Source of the DNA: Chrysomallon squamiferum
Lineage: Eukaryota; Mollusca; Gastropoda; Neomphalida; Peltospiridae
Direction: 5' to 3'
NCBI GenBank assembly: GCA_012295275.1
Contig: CM022678.1
Span: 8,414,534-8,478,533 of the forward strand
DNA length: 64,000 nt
Notes under the pieces: generated by a model
The model's database searches: none
Told to the model about the DNA's origin: nothing
Seen by the model: only the letters and a program-made list of their open reading frames with translations
Translations under genes and position numbers: made by a program
Shown: one piece after another, positions 1-11,070 of the stretch
Layout of the letters: each line of letters opens with the position of its first letter
Numbering within the stretch: the stretch's first letter is position 1

Positions 1-317
1 CTTAAAAATAAAAATGAAAACAAAATTTAAAATAACAAACAAAAACATACTGCAATATAAAATCAATTAATCAAAGAATTAATACAATATCCTCAAAATT
101 ATATCACTTAATCTGTTAGAAAAATTACTCATTATTCAAATGAATTCTCATCCTGTGCAATAGCAGTCTGTTGATTCTCCCCCCAATGTGAAGATTTAGT
201 CTCACATGCAGACAGTATTTTCAAATTACTCCCTTTGAATCCTGTGACTGACTCAGACAAAATTAGTCATAATCTTGAGGAAAATGCTGCAGAAACTGAA
301 CTATCTTTTCTCTGTCT

Positions 318-420
318 TCACATATAAAGTGTGTGAATTAATTTTCTTCTGCCAGATTTCTTTTCTCTCTCAGAGTTACCCCATTCACTCTGCAGTGCTG
401 TGAGTTTGTCCTGACTAATG
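318..420 (-). CDS. possible exon, unidentified (minus strand)
   Basis: On the minus strand a TTTTTTACAG acceptor is followed by 34 codons open to a TGA. The peptide is polar and basic, containing LTALQSEWGNSER and KKSGRRK, unlike the low-complexity background. It lies downstream, in reading direction, of the minus-strand CAMSAP-like exons and could be a later exon of that gene, but I do not recognise a domain. No polyadenylation signal is evident below it in the window. The alternative is a chance open stretch. Confidence 0.25.
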
Positions 421-1226
421 CTGTAAAAAAGCAATAAAAGATATAAGCAGACACCCAACACACACACACACACATTCAAATGTCCTCTATAAAAATGAAG
501 GAGAAATTATAAATTAGCTGCTGCTTAAATAGGAAAAATACTAATGAAAAAACCCATACAAGTTCTCTCTGCTTTGTTCATTGGAGTGCTTTGAAGAACT
601 TCCAGAAGTATCTTTTCAGCAGCAAAACAAACAAAACAATCTGAATTCTTATAATACTTATACAGTGGTAAATTATTTGCAATAACTGTCCTAATTCAGA
701 TGATAACATTTTTTTATTTTATAAAAATCATTTTAATGAGTCTTGTTTATCAAGTTAAAATATATTACAATCGATTTAACACTTAAAATATTCTGATTTC
801 CAAATATAATTCAATAACTGTCTCTAATATGAATAAATAATATTACTCTAGAATAACTGACTTTTTTCTTCTTCTTCTTATGAATATCTATTACTGACAT
901 TTTCAACTTGAGACAAATGTCTTTCAAGTTGATGATGATGCACGTTATGTCAGCTCGAAATTTAAAAAAAAATGTGGTTTAGTCGCCCAAAAACTATTTT
1001 TTGGATCATCGTATAACATTATTAATAATTTTATAGCAAATATTTATTTCACATAAAAGTTTGTTCATAATTCGATAAATTGAAAGTATCGGCTTACCTT
1101 AATTTGTCAACATATAAAAAGAAATACGAAAATTCTTTATTAATTAAAATAGCCCCAAAAATGAGGTCCTAGTTATACAAATCAGCTGGTAAGACACTTT
1201 CAAACAAACCTTGACAAAAATGGAAT

Positions 1227-1229
<3 letters not shown>

Positions 1230-1294
<65 letters not shown>
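1230..1294. repeat. (AAT)n microsatellite
   Basis: About 21 uninterrupted AAT units. Confidence 0.95.
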
Positions 1295-1519
1295 TTATAG
1301 TATTATACGCTTGGATTTTTCAAAAGAAACAAAAATTAAAGGAAAGCAACATGAAATGACAGTGAGTAAAGTTTAGCGTGTGACAAAAATAAGAAAATCA
1401 ATGACCTTCCTCTATAAAATATGCAGATGTTCAACTTTTCTTTTTAGTATTTTTTTCTTTCTTTCTTTATTTCTTTTATTTTTTTATTTTTATTTATTTT
1501 TTATTCTGGGTAAGTAATC

Positions 1520-1764
1520 CTACCGGAATTGAAAACGAAAAACAATAGCAAATACAGGGTTATAGAGTTATCTTCCATGATAACTAGTTCCGTTAACCAA
1601 CCGATAATATTTTAGGTAACGCTCAAAAAGTTCGCTAAATGTTTTCGTTGGCTTCTCTTTAGCCAATTAAAGGTGGAATTAAAAAGGAAAAACAATAGCA
1701 AACAATTAGCTACAGAGTTATCTCCTATGATAACTTGTTCCGTTAACCAACCGATAATCCTTTT
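1520..1764 (+). repeat. imperfect direct repeat of about 85 bp
   Basis: Two copies, about 1523-1610 and 1675-1762. They share AACAATAGCAAA near the start, then GAGTTATCTYC, ATGATAACT and TTCCGTTAACCAACCGATAAT-like blocks. The copies are separated by about 65 bp of different sequence. Origin unknown; possibly a short tandem duplication or the ends of a small element. Confidence 0.75.
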
Positions 1765-2328
1765 ATTTAGTGTTTATAGATTTACTTAATATAATTGCAA
1801 AAGAAAAAATTATGATTATTAAATACGTTATTTGGGTTAATATAATCGAAAGAAGATAAATAAAAATTATCCTCATCAATAGAAATTTGTTTCTACATTA
1901 TGATAATGCTAGCTAAAATTTTATAACTGGAAACAAAATAATTTGTAATATTTATTTCAACAAAAATACGTTTTTATATGAAAAATAAAATTTTAGAAAA
2001 AACTTCTAAAAATTGTAAGATTTCTGATTTATCCAGTAAAACTATCTTAATAAAATATACAACAACAAATAAAAAAGAATACTAAGATTTTATTTTACAA
2101 AAATGTGTTAAATTGATATATATAATTTGACAGATAAAGTAACCTGCAAATTACTAATTAAATAAATTTCTAATTTCTGATTTTATCTTCGAAACAACAA
2201 ATACATGCATATGTAGGTTTACACATTTCCTTCCATTTTGTATTTTATTGACATACTTTTACTGGGTAAATCTTTACAAGTCTTGGTATTTTATATTTGG
2301 GTTATATGATTAAGTAGATTATTCTTTC

Positions 2329-2359
<31 letters not shown>

Positions 2360-2620
2360 GATACAAGAGATATATTTAAAAAAACAAACAAAAACAAACA
2401 AAAAAAAACGAATAAAACATCTTCCTTGAAATAAACACATTTTATTATAAAACATTTTTTTAATTATTTTTTAGCCAAGTAATCAATTATTTCTAAGATC
2501 AATACTATTCATCGTCTTTTCAAATTTGTATCATAAGAATTAATGTCATATTTTTCACCACTGTTTGAAATACACTTTGAAATAAACATCATTTTCCCTA
2601 TCATGTATTGTCTGAGTGTT

Positions 2621-2626
2621 TTTATT
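2621..2626 (-). promoter_or_regulatory. possible polyadenylation signal (minus strand)
   Basis: AATAAA on the minus strand lies about 40 bp beyond the TAA that closes the open block at 2667-2852. In sequence this AT-rich the motif alone is weak evidence. Confidence 0.2.
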
Positions 2627-2666
2627 TTTCTCACTTATTAGGATCATTTGAAATATTAGTTCTTGT

Positions 2667-2852
2667 TTAAGACAGCTGCAGACTTGACTGTACTTGGTGC
2701 TGTGTCTGATCAAACATTTTTCTCCCTGTTGTGACTGACTGAAAAAGAGGCAGAACTGAATCCAGCATCTGTTTCATGATTTCTGAATCAGTCTGGCATC
2801 AACTGACAAAACTTTGATAGCAAAAACTCAAATCTTCATCAAACTTGGCCAT
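2667..2852 (-). CDS. possible exon, coiled-coil-like peptide, one in-frame TGA
   Basis: The minus strand reads MAKFDEDLSFCYQSFVS, one TGA (2799-2801), then a polar stretch containing SEIMKQMLDSVLPLF and FDQTQHQVQSSLQL before TAA at 2667-2669. A CCAG acceptor at 2793-2796 offers a shorter exon (2667-2792) that avoids the TGA. Heptad-like hydrophobic spacing suggests a helix. Its position downstream of the CAMSAP CH-like exons on the same strand makes it a candidate later exon of that gene. I cannot match it to a named domain. Confidence 0.3.
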
Positions 2853-2908
2853 AGATTTTCATTTCTGCTTTCATATGTCTGTGCACTGAACTCCATCAAA
2901 CCATCCTA

Positions 2909-2910
2909 TA

Positions 2911-2970
<60 letters not shown>

Positions 2971-3015
2971 AAGAAGAAGAAGAAGAAGAAGAAGAAGAAG
3001 AAGAAGAAGAAGAAG

Positions 3016-3046
<31 letters not shown>
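2909..3046. repeat. compound (AAT)n(AAG)n(AAC)n microsatellite
   Basis: Three trinucleotide tracts follow each other: AAT to about 2942, AAG to about 3016, AAC to about 3046. The poly-Leu/Phe reading on the minus strand is an artefact of the repeat. Confidence 0.95.
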
Positions 3047-3497
3047 GTAATAATTGTGATATTAGCAACAAGAATAGTAATTACAATAATAATAGTTTAC
3101 TGTTCTAATATTAATCATAATAATAACTTTTATTACAATAAAAAGTAAAATAGTAATATTATAATAACATGAAAAAAATTGTATTGTATTACATTTTTGA
3201 ATATTTAACTGTCAAGAATACCTGTAATCTTGTAACATGATGATGGAAGGAGAAGAATTAATTCAGAAAGAAATAATTTTTGAAAAATAATTTAAATATA
3301 ATTTTTGTTTTAACATTTAAAATTATTTAAAATATCTTTTAATAAAATACTTAAACAGTAACAAAATAAATATATCATTAACATCAATGATGTCAGGTTG
3401 TTTCACAAAAACACTTCTATCAGAGGCATGCACTAACATACACACATTAAATATACATACATACAGAGAGAGAGAGTTAATTTATTTACTGAGCATC

Positions 3498-3745
3498 TAC
3501 AAATATAGATCATGCCAGCAAAAAAATGACTTTCTTGATCCAACAATTCTCTTACGTGAAGGATTCAGATTAAGGCTTCTGGACTTTTTACTGTTAGGAC
3601 TAATATTAATTTACTGCTTCAAAACTTCCTTATCTACATTATGCATCAGTTTGATAAGTCCTTCCATCAACACTCTACCAGCCAGTCAGAACAAAGTTTC
3701 TCTTGTGAGATCTTTTCCAGATGAGCTTTGTCTTAGCAGTGAAAA
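3498..3745 (-). CDS. possible exon(s), unidentified, two in-frame stops
   Basis: The minus strand reads SLLRQSSSGKDLTRETLF, a TGA, LAGRVLMEGLIKLMHN and VDKEVLKQ, a TAA, then INISPNSKKSRSLNLN and PSRKRIVGSRKS. The Ser/Lys/Arg-rich composition, lacking Phe/Ile runs, contrasts with the surrounding AT-rich DNA. I therefore prefer it to the overlapping plus-strand open frame at 3387-3809, which lacks supporting features. It sits between the CH-like exon at 4.3 kb and the block at 2.7 kb and may be the disordered middle of the same CAMSAP-like gene. The stops imply decay or sequence error. Confidence 0.3.
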
Positions 3746-4279
3746 TTATATAAAAATCAAAAATATTGTTCGCGAGATATTAGTGACTGGACATTCTAAC
3801 TTTCCATAATGAGTTTCTTGTAAAACAATTAAATGACAATGATGATTATTTAAACATTTTCCATACCAACAACTATACCGTATTAATAGGATCAGTAAAA
3901 AATGTCCTGATGTTTGAAGACAGTATCTATTCGGCTTTTGTACAACAGTTTATTTTAAAAAGCAATTCACAAAATATAAATTTTTGACTGAATGCATTAA
4001 ACTAGAAATACCTGATTAAACAGAAGTAATTTAAAACTCATTAAACAACATAAAACATAAAATGAGATGTTGATTGAGAAGAAAAAACATCACCACAATT
4101 TAAAAAGTCTTCAGCTGTATTTTTCTGTATTTTTGTTTAGCACACATTAAAACATTTCCATATACATAAAATAATCTCGTATTAATGCTTCAACATTTTT
4201 AGAATTATTATCATTTAAAATATTTTTTCGTTGTGCAGAATTCCAAGCTTTCATAAAAATCTATGCTTGTTGCTGAAAG

Positions 4280-4438
4280 TTAGTTTGGAAAATGTGAGCA
4301 CACTTTTGACTTCTTTACATCATGTGCTGGTATTGAGGAATGAGAGGAAGTCTGTCATACAATCTCCAGTTTACTGCCCTTTATCTTAATTTCATTACTA
4401 AAACTACACAATGTGAGATCTGACTCATATCATGCTGG
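4280..4438 (-). CDS. CAMSAP/Patronin-like exon, end of CH domain (degraded)
   Basis: After an acceptor at 4439-4440, the minus strand reads LTLCSFSNEIKIKGSKLEIV. A one-base shift then continues it as CMTDFLSFLNTST, followed by a TGA. In CAMSAP proteins the end of the CH domain has the same layout: Cys, a short loop, a Gly/Ser-Lys-Leu-x-hydrophobic segment, then (A/T)-(E/D)-hydrophobic-Phe and Phe-Glu. The block follows the other CH-like exons in order. The frameshift and the TGA indicate a decayed copy or base-calling error. The donor is not certain. Confidence 0.4.
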
Positions 4439-5329
4439 CTAGTCACATTTGATGTTTTTAAAAATTAACATACTATTGTAGTATTTAATTTATTATAATT
4501 AAAAAAAAAAAATTATTATTATAAATAATCAAAAGATGTGCAGATAAAAAGAACTGTCAGTGTGTAAAATAAAGGACCTTTTTCTCTTTTCTAAACGTGT
4601 GGAAATGTTTTGAGAACAAAATGGAATAAAAATTTAGTTAGTTTGTTGTTTAGTTTTTGTTTTATGTTTTGTTTCTTTGTTAACTTTCTTTATTTTTTCT
4701 GTGTGAGCGTTGTTTCCCTTTCACCATGATTAACACATTATTTTTTTTATTATGTAAAGCAGTTTCAAACTTAAATAAGTGTGTTAAATTCTGCAACTTT
4801 TTACCCTATGTTATATTTACATTAAAGGTGAGTGCAAATGGTTAATTATAAAATTGTTTACTTCCTCAAAAATTAAAAACTAAAATGACTCATTTTCATT
4901 CCTAAACATACACAAAATATATTTATTTTTTTACTAACATTTTAGAGTTGTCCCACAATTAACAGTTGACTCTAAAACACAAAATATTGTAATTTAGAAC
5001 ATTCAATTTTCTTTTGAAAAGCAAGTTACTGTCATAAACACAATTAAAAACATTCTTTTCTTGGACATGTATGCACTTTTAAATGAGATAATAAGAATAA
5101 AAAATAAATAAATAAAAATAAATAGCCATTTGTAATATTATATTTTAAACCAATTTTAAAAATCAGTTTTTTTCCAAAATACAACATTCATAAATGTCGT
5201 GTCACCAGATGAAATGCTGCTATCATTTTACTGTTCCTGATTGTTATCTTTGTCAGTAGAATAAAATTAAAACCATTTTTCTCAAGAATCTAAATAAAAT
5301 ACAACAAGGTGTAACAAAAAGGGCAGTAC

Positions 5330-5456
5330 CTGATGTAAATGAAGATTTTATAACAGAGCTGGGATCCTTCCTCCAGTTTGTTCAGATTGTAGTCAGCCAA
5401 TGTTTCACCAGAAATCTTCACAGACAGGTAGACTTGTAGTGCCTCATACCAGAGAA
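5330..5456 (-). CDS. CAMSAP/Patronin-like exon, CH domain middle
   Basis: This is a clean minus-strand exon: acceptor CACACAG, then TT, 41 codons and AG before a GTACTG donor. The peptide contains LWYEALQVYLSVKISGETL and ADYNLNKLEEGSQLCYKIF. It fits the CAMSAP CH-domain pattern Ala-Leu, about 12 residues, Leu-x-Asp-x-x-Leu, ten residues, Tyr-x-(Ile/Leu)-x-(Leu/Ile). The conserved Tyr-Cys-Pro of the family's 'HYYCP' motif is not present. The exon is fully open, unlike its neighbours. A SEA-like domain was considered as an alternative, but gene order favours CAMSAP. Confidence 0.5.
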
Positions 5457-5852
5457 CTGTGTGAAATAACAAAAATATGTGATATACTGAAATTTAAAAA
5501 ACAATCACATTTAGCCATCATCACAGAAGTCATAGAACAAATCTTTATAATAATAACAATAACAAAATAAGAATAACAATAATGATGATGATGATTAAGA
5601 ACAGATAAATAAATTATATTAATGATAATAATGATGACACTAAGAAGAAAAACAATAAACTGAAATCATAAATAAACAAATAATCCATTTAACGAAGGAC
5701 CCTGTCTAATAATAAAGATTTTTTCATGGTGTTTATCTTTTCATTTTTCATTATTTTCCCAAATTGTTGACAATTTTAGGCTACTTAATTATTGAATAAA
5801 TACATTAAATTCCTTATAAATGTTATAGAGAAATAAAACTTTTGCTACATAC

Positions 5853-5918
5853 CAGAGGAAAGTGGTTTCAGCTGGTTTTCAGATAATCCTCACGTTCTTG
5901 ATAAAACAAAATTGGCAT
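5853..5918 (-). CDS. CAMSAP/Patronin-like exon, linker before CH core, in-frame TGA
   Basis: A 66-bp minus-strand exon is bounded by TTATCACAG and GTATGT. It reads MPILFYQEREDYLKTS, TGA, NHFPL. CAMSAP proteins have an Arg-Glu-x-Leu-Ser/Lys segment followed shortly by Phe-Pro-Leu just before the CH core; here (R)EDYLKTS and HFPL take those places. The TGA lies in the loop between them. Joining to the next exon needs one more base, so a single-base deletion is also likely. Confidence 0.42.
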
Positions 5919-6085
5919 CTGTGATAAAAAAAGAAAAAGAATCAGAAAAAGAAAATTGTATCTGATCATTCTTTGAAGCTAAATTTTATATCCAAACAAC
6001 ATTTATAATTAAAATAAACCATATATCTGTGATACTTAAGGACTGTCATTCTTATAAACTAAATAAAAAAATAAAAACAACTAAC

Positions 6086-6192
6086 CTTTGAATCCAGTGA
6101 AAATGCAGGTGACATCACAACACCAATAGCAGATCAAAATGCTGAAGAAGGATTTCCACTTTCAGCAACAAGCAGTCACAGTTTCTGAAACA
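6086..6192 (-). CDS. CAMSAP/Patronin-like exon, linker (degraded)
   Basis: The minus-strand acceptor is TTCTATGTTCAG and the donor follows CAAAG (GTTAG). It begins VSETVTAC and after a frameshift reads AESGNPSSAF, a TGA, then SAIGVVMSPAFSLDSK. The Ser-Pro-Ala segment directly before the next exon matches the Ser-Pro-Ala preceding the basic segment in vertebrate CAMSAPs. The exon needs one indel and has one in-frame TGA. Other frames are cysteine-rich but do not join to the next exon without stops. Confidence 0.38.
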
Positions 6193-6654
6193 CTGAACAT
6201 AGAAAAAACTGAGTTGTATAAGCATATAACAAATTACATGCTTAAACATACAATAACTGGTTATAGTTAAAAACTTTTATCTAATTATATATTTCTCTAC
6301 ATTAAATATTTAAATAAAACTTTTTAAAATAATTAAAAAAAAAAATCCTGATTAAAAGACGATTATCTCTCTATTATTTGAAATTTTAGAGATCATGCAT
6401 TACTTTAGTTTTCATGTTACAGAAGCACAGACAATGAAATTCTAATCCTGTGTAAATGAATAAATACACATATTATTTAATGTATCAATACATTTTCTTT
6501 GTGGAAATTTCTTACACAACCCCAGTTGAAAATCAAGTTCAAATTATTTGCATATAATGGATGCATCATGAATAAATAACTATAATGCAAAATAAATTAG
6601 TTTTTTGAAAACTATTTTAATTATCAAGTTATGAAATAAGCCAAGTAAAAATAT

Positions 6655-7147
6655 TTGAAACATGTCAACATTCTGAATAAACAATATCTGTGTCTTAATC
6701 TTATATGTGGCTCTTACTACAGAAATGGGGTTTATGGTCTTTCTGACAAGCCTAGATCCAGTTTCTTCAGTACACTCCTGTACCTCATCATGCAGCTTGA
6801 GGACTTTGTAAGCTACTTAAACACTGCAAACTCTGATCAGACTGTGTGAATGTACACTCTGATCTGCATCTACAATGGCAAGCCCTGTTTCTACAGTCAG
6901 AACCACATATAACAATAACAACCCATTCCTCCAATTAAAGGACACAACTGATTCATGCGTTTGTCAATGCACAGCCAACTTTACAATCTCATCAACCAGT
7001 GAGAGTGAGTCTTCTGATTCCTCACTGATCAAAAAGTCAAGTGGAAAGCTTTCCCTGCAGCATAGTGTATTCATTCATTCTAAGACCAATCACTTGTTCA
7101 AGATGAATCTAACATGGTCAGTTTGTCTCGACATCCACAGACAGTGA
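6655..7147. other. stretch with coding character on both strands, strand unresolved
   Basis: On the plus strand, 6655-6849 reads GSYYRNGVYGLSDKPRSSFF and similar, and 6875-7147 reads TTDSCVCQCTANFTISSTS then a Ser-rich tail, with no stop for 90 codons. On the minus strand the same DNA is almost open and reads FLISEESEDSLSLVDEIVK and KVLKLHDEVQECTEETGSR, with two stops. The minus reading would place it between two CAMSAP-like exons, which is attractive; the plus reading is cleaner. I cannot decide between them. Confidence 0.3.
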
Positions 7148-7543
7148 TGTGAAACACCATCAGTAAACATGGGATTTGTTCATTTACACACACAGCAATG
7201 TCAGACTCAGTCTGCTAATACAAAGACTCCTGGAAGAAGTTTATTCAATAAAATACAATCAAAAATATGTTTTGTTGTTGTGTTTGTATGATGTCCAAGT
7301 CTGAGCTCATTAAACATTTTAAGACACAATATAAATACTTTAGAACAATCTATTACCGCTACTGTCATCTGATCAAAGTGTTTTCTGAATTCTAGAGGCA
7401 CTGTTTTTTTAGGATTGGATTAATGCAAACATCAAGGTTAATGTAAAATGGCATATGTCCTTTATCCTCACCTTGACCATGACCTACATAATTTTCAGTT
7501 ATCCTTGTGTTAGTGGAGTATCAGAAACTGAAATCACACTTAC

Positions 7544-7987
7544 TGGTTCATCTGGTGTTGAGACTCAGAGAAACAGTGGCTTCCATTTATCTCCCCTTGA
7601 CTGGAAATACATCAGCTGTGACAGGTGATGTTTGAGGAGGCTTCCTAGGCTTTGTTGGAGATGTTGTCCTCTTTCTGGGAGTCTCGTCTCTTTCCTCTGC
7701 TTTTGAATGATTTAAGTGTTTTTCTTTGGCTGGTTTTAGCTCAGCTGACATTAAAGGTTCAAGTTTTTCTCCATGATCACTGACATTCGACTGTTGAGGT
7801 TGGTTGCCTGGTGTGACACTCTTCAACTTCGTGCTGTCAGAATTGTTGTAGTTCAACATGGTCGGCTGCAGTGTCTGTGGGGCTCAAGGTCACCAACATT
7901 GAGCTGATCATCGGCAAAAGTTTGACTCGACATTAACCAAGAAAGTGGACAACTCACTGGTCTGATTCTGATTGGTGGGAGCCTCAT
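7544..7987 (-). CDS. CAMSAP/Patronin-like exon, disordered linker (frameshifted)
   Basis: The minus-strand acceptor is TTTATCTGCTCAG and the donor ACCA|GTAAGT. It starts EAPTNQNQTSELSTFLVNVE and changes frame near a TTTT run. It then has a long open section (7587-7859) reading NSDSTKLKSVTPGNQPQQ, KPAKEKHLNHSKAEERDE and TTSPTKPRKPPQTSPVTADV, and changes frame again at a GGGG run to give GEINGSHCFSESQHQMN before the donor. The Lys/Pro/Ser/Thr-rich composition is that of a disordered linker. It follows the exon ending in KRNKSEQ, where CAMSAPs have a variable insert between the two halves of the CH region. If the G-run is correct as written, the exon instead ends at a TAA (7587-7589). Confidence 0.5.
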
Positions 7988-8939
7988 CTGAGCAGATAAA
8001 TAAATAAATAAACAAATCAATCAATCAATAAAATACATAATCTGATATTAAATAAATTTTAAAAAACCACAAATAGAATATTAAATAAAGAATTAACCAG
8101 TTTTCTTTCTTTTTTTCCTCAATTCAACAAAGAAATCTATTATTTTATAACAAAAACAACTTGTACTACTACTACAACTACTGCTCCTGTTGCCACAGCT
8201 ACTTTTCATTTTACTTTTATCATAACAATTTCTCATTTAACCGTCATATACTCACACTCCCTCTATTACTACTACTACTGCAACAACAAAATTACTATTA
8301 ATACTTCTGCTACTACTACAACTAGTACTATGACTACAGTTATTTTTTATCTGACCATTAGTCACACAAGTCACATTATGATCACAGAGGGTAATTAGCT
8401 AAAATATCATCTATTACTACAAACAAGAACTATTATTATTAAGTACTAAAGCTATAACAACTACACTACTGCTACAATGGGTTGTACTACTATTACTGCT
8501 AAGAAATAAAACAATGCCAATTGAAGTATGGAAATATGGAAGAGTACTAAGTTAGCAAGCTATTTGTATGCTACAATTACATTACTTATTATTATTAACA
8601 TCTCTGTCCGTTCTGCTGTCTGTGTGTGAACCATCCTCAAGTTTAGGTATCAACACTTGTCAGTTTTGTGGTATGTTTCTGAAAAAGTAAAAACAAATAT
8701 AATTTAATTTTTTGTTGTTTTTATTAGTAACATAATTTGTTGTTATATGTATATAAATGCCATTTACTGATAGAATGTTTGTTGAAAAATCAGTATCTTT
8801 TAAACAAATTTCATTATAACCTGATAATTGATAAACATAAATTCTGAAATAAAGAAGAAATATTTTATTTAAGAACACACACCACGTTTTTTGTATCACT
8901 AGTTCTTTATTTCATAAAAGGTAAATAACAATACAGCTA
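7988..8939. other. AT-rich intron-like sequence
   Basis: No exon was recognised. It contains degenerate ACT/TAC trinucleotide-rich stretches (8165-8345, 8460-8500) and AT-rich sequence. It lies between the CAMSAP-like linker exon and the LINE fragment. Confidence 0.4.
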
Positions 8940-9905
8940 ATGAAAAAGAAAATGTGTTTCTGCAATATAAAGTGACACCTTTTTTAAACAAGAAGTCAAA
9001 AATCTACTTTTAATATACAAATTTCCAGAGATCTTAAAATAGCACCATTACACTTAGAGTTAGATCTCTCAGTTAATTGTAACATTTGTTCTAAAGTTTG
9101 TATGTTACTCAAATCATGATGCTTATTTATAGCAAGTTTAACATATTCCTATTTTAAAGCATTTTGTATATTGTAATATTTCTTGTTGTCTAATTTACTC
9201 TTATTTAGTGCAAAATGTTTTATATTTTAAGTTATTTGATCAAAGAACAGGTTCAGTTTGTAACAAAGGACACTCAGAAGCATTATTAATTACTTCAACA
9301 AAAGCTTTACAAAAAAGTTCATCTTTCAACAGTTCATTATTAAAAATTCAAATACCTTGTCCTCTCTCTACAAAAGAAAAATCTATTTTCAGTGATAAAA
9401 ACTTGTTATGACTAACTGGCGTATACGATATGAATACATTAATTATAAACTGTTATAAATTTCGAGAAATTAAAAATAAATCAATTCTTGACTGTCTTAT
9501 AGTTTTCTCAACAATTTGAGATCTAGTAAATTGTCTTTTATCTGGATTTCTGTGTTGCCAAATATCAACTAAATTATAATTATAAACAACTGACTGTAAT
9601 TCATCACTATTTTTCATACTGAAAGTTTTATTATTAGGATCTCAAATTACATTAAAATATCTGTATTTTTAAAATCCACAAATTTACATAATCCTTCAAA
9701 AAATAAAATTCTTTCTTCAATATTATTAGGCACATATACACTTATAAAACTATATTCATCATCATCTATTTAAGTATTAACTTTTAAAATCCTGCCTTCA
9801 GTGTCGCAACTATTAAAGGTAAACTTATAAGGATTGTGAAAGATAAAATTACCCGCACAAAAAGAAAACCCACTCCTTATCTTAGATATTAAGATTCATA
9901 AATTT
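8940..9905 (-). mobile_element. non-LTR retrotransposon fragment, AP-endonuclease part
   Basis: The minus strand, with several frameshifts, reads FSFCAGNFIFHNPYKF, FISVYVPNN, then LVDIWQHRNPDKRQFTRS (about 9530-9570) and QSRIDLFLISRNL (about 9450-9495). Further on it reads KIDFSFVERGQGI and IFNNELLKDELF (about 9300-9400). This is the order of a LINE APE-type endonuclease: a Trp-x-x-x-Asn-Pro-x-x-x-Gln-Phe-Thr block, then Ser-Arg-Ile-Asp-x-x-Leu-(Ile/Val)-Ser, then Arg-Gly-x-Gly-x-Trp-x-(Phe/Leu)-Asn-Asn. It is heavily decayed with no reverse transcriptase attached. It lies in an intron of the minus-strand CAMSAP-like gene and in the same orientation. Confidence 0.7.
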
Positions 9906-9948
9906 ACTTTATGCTAAGAAATATATAAGAACACAAACTCAACTTCAC

Positions 9949-10064
9949 CTGCTCAGATTTGTTTCTCTTTGTGTTGGCAGTAGTACAAACTTCATTTAAC
10001 AGAAAATAATTGTGTCCTCAGTGCCTGATGGAAGTTCACTGGATGTGTTAAAAGTTGTATTATT
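9949..10064 (-). CDS. CAMSAP/Patronin-like exon, N-terminal CH region (one frameshift)
   Basis: The minus-strand acceptor is ATTTTCAG and the donor GAGCAG|GTGAAG. It reads NNTTFNTSSELPSGTEDTII, then, after a one-base shift in a T run, LLNEVCTTANTKRNKSEQ. CAMSAP/Patronin proteins have here a Phe-x-x-(Ser/Thr)-x-x-x-(Glu)-Leu segment, an acidic residue, and a helix ending in Lys-Lys/Lys-Arg. The exon is 116 bp; one added base makes 39 codons. This suggests a single deletion in otherwise conserved coding sequence. Confidence 0.6.
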
Positions 10065-10348
10065 CTGAAAATTTTAAAATTGCTTGTTCAATATGCTGCA
10101 TGTACAGATCTCTTAAAGTCTGAATTTTAAATAATAAAATTGTATTTAGATAGGTAAAAACATCATTCAGTGTATATACTAAAACTAAATATTTTTACCA
10201 TATATTTACCATTTATTTTCCAAAGTATAAAATGAAGAAAATAAACTTTAACAAACAAACTCATTTTAATAAAAGGAGATTTAAAATGTTTGGTAATTAA
10301 CAAAATAATAATACAAAAATTAAGTATAAGTATATGTATGAGTATAAA

Positions 10349-10458
10349 TTATAAAAATAAATAAAGAAATAAAACAACAGAATTCCTGATGGCCGGGACA
10401 GTAAATTCTACCAAAACAACTGCACTGGCATATGTCAACATTAGCGCATCAATTAGAG
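10349..10458 (-). CDS. CAMSAP/Patronin-like exon, N-terminal CH region
   Basis: The acceptor CACATACAG is followed by CT, completing a Ser codon with the last base of the exon at 10856-10778, then LIDALMLTYASAVVLVEF and TVPAIRN. The family has (M/S)-(V/I)-(I/D)-x-Leu-Met-x-(L/A)-Tyr followed by a hydrophobic helix and Val-Val at this place. The frame stays open to a TAA at 10349-10351, but no strong GT donor is visible between Arg-Asn and that stop, so the 3' edge is uncertain (GTTGTT near 10385 is the nearest). Confidence 0.6.
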
Positions 10459-10464
10459 CTGTAT

Positions 10465-10480
10465 GTGCCAAAACAAATAA

Positions 10481-10515
<35 letters not shown>

Positions 10516-10525
10516 ACAGTTATAA
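10465..10525. repeat. (AAAT)n microsatellite
   Basis: About nine AAAT units follow the exon acceptor. Confidence 0.85.
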
Positions 10526-10777
10526 TAAATAACTAATATTAGTGGACTGTTCACACAATATGGGCTGTGGGATATTTTCAGTGTACATTGTTATTAATAA
10601 ATAATTTTTCTGAGTAATGTCTAATCATTATAATGATAATAATGAAACAATTAACAAAACAACAGCAAATAACTTAATAAGTGATTATTATTACGATATT
10701 TTATAATCAATAAATAATAGAGTTTCTACAAAACTTATTTTACTCTCTAATACACAAAAATTAAATTAAAAACTCAC

Positions 10778-10856
10778 ATCTCAGAATGGTGTAGTCTACA
10801 TAAGAATAGAATGGTTTTTTAAAAGGTGATTCATCCTTCTCCATGATGTAAATTCC
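10778..10856 (-). CDS. CAMSAP/Patronin-like exon, 'KG(I/V)Y' segment of CH region
   Basis: The minus strand reads GIYIMEKDESPFKKPFYSY then VDYTILR plus one base, ending at a strong GTGAGT donor. The CAMSAP family has the diagnostic Lys-Gly-(Ile/Val)-Tyr-(Val/Ile)-x-Glu-x-Asp-(Asp/Glu)-x-Pro at this point, followed within about 30 residues by the (I/V)(D/E)-x-Leu-Met helix found in the next exon. The phases match. This and the following exon are the strongest evidence for the identity of the minus-strand gene. The upstream exon (start of the CH region) was not found. Confidence 0.62.
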
Positions 10857-11069
10857 CTTTCATGACAGACCTAATAATAATGCAGTGACGTTCGAAAAAT
10901 CGCAACACCAGTAGTAAATACAATGTTTATTATTTTTTGTAAGAACATGATATTTTTTTGTTATCAAACTACATTTGTCAGATAAATGCATTTCTCTCTG
11001 CTTATTTAGTTATCATCGTTTGTGAATGTTATAATAAATATACTGACATATGAAATTGCCAACACACAC

Positions 11070-11070
11070 A

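Larger units (their letters stand above)
421..2666. other. AT-rich non-coding stretch
   Basis: No convincing exon was found on either strand. It holds the (AAT)n tract and direct repeat listed below, a poly-A tract at 2329-2356, and short A/T-rich simple sequence. If the flanking minus-strand blocks belong to one gene, this is an intron. Confidence 0.4.

Noticed and set aside
3387-3809. 140-codon plus-strand open frame
   Set aside because: No domain, no splice context, begins in AT-rich DNA; the minus strand of the same DNA has more protein-like composition.
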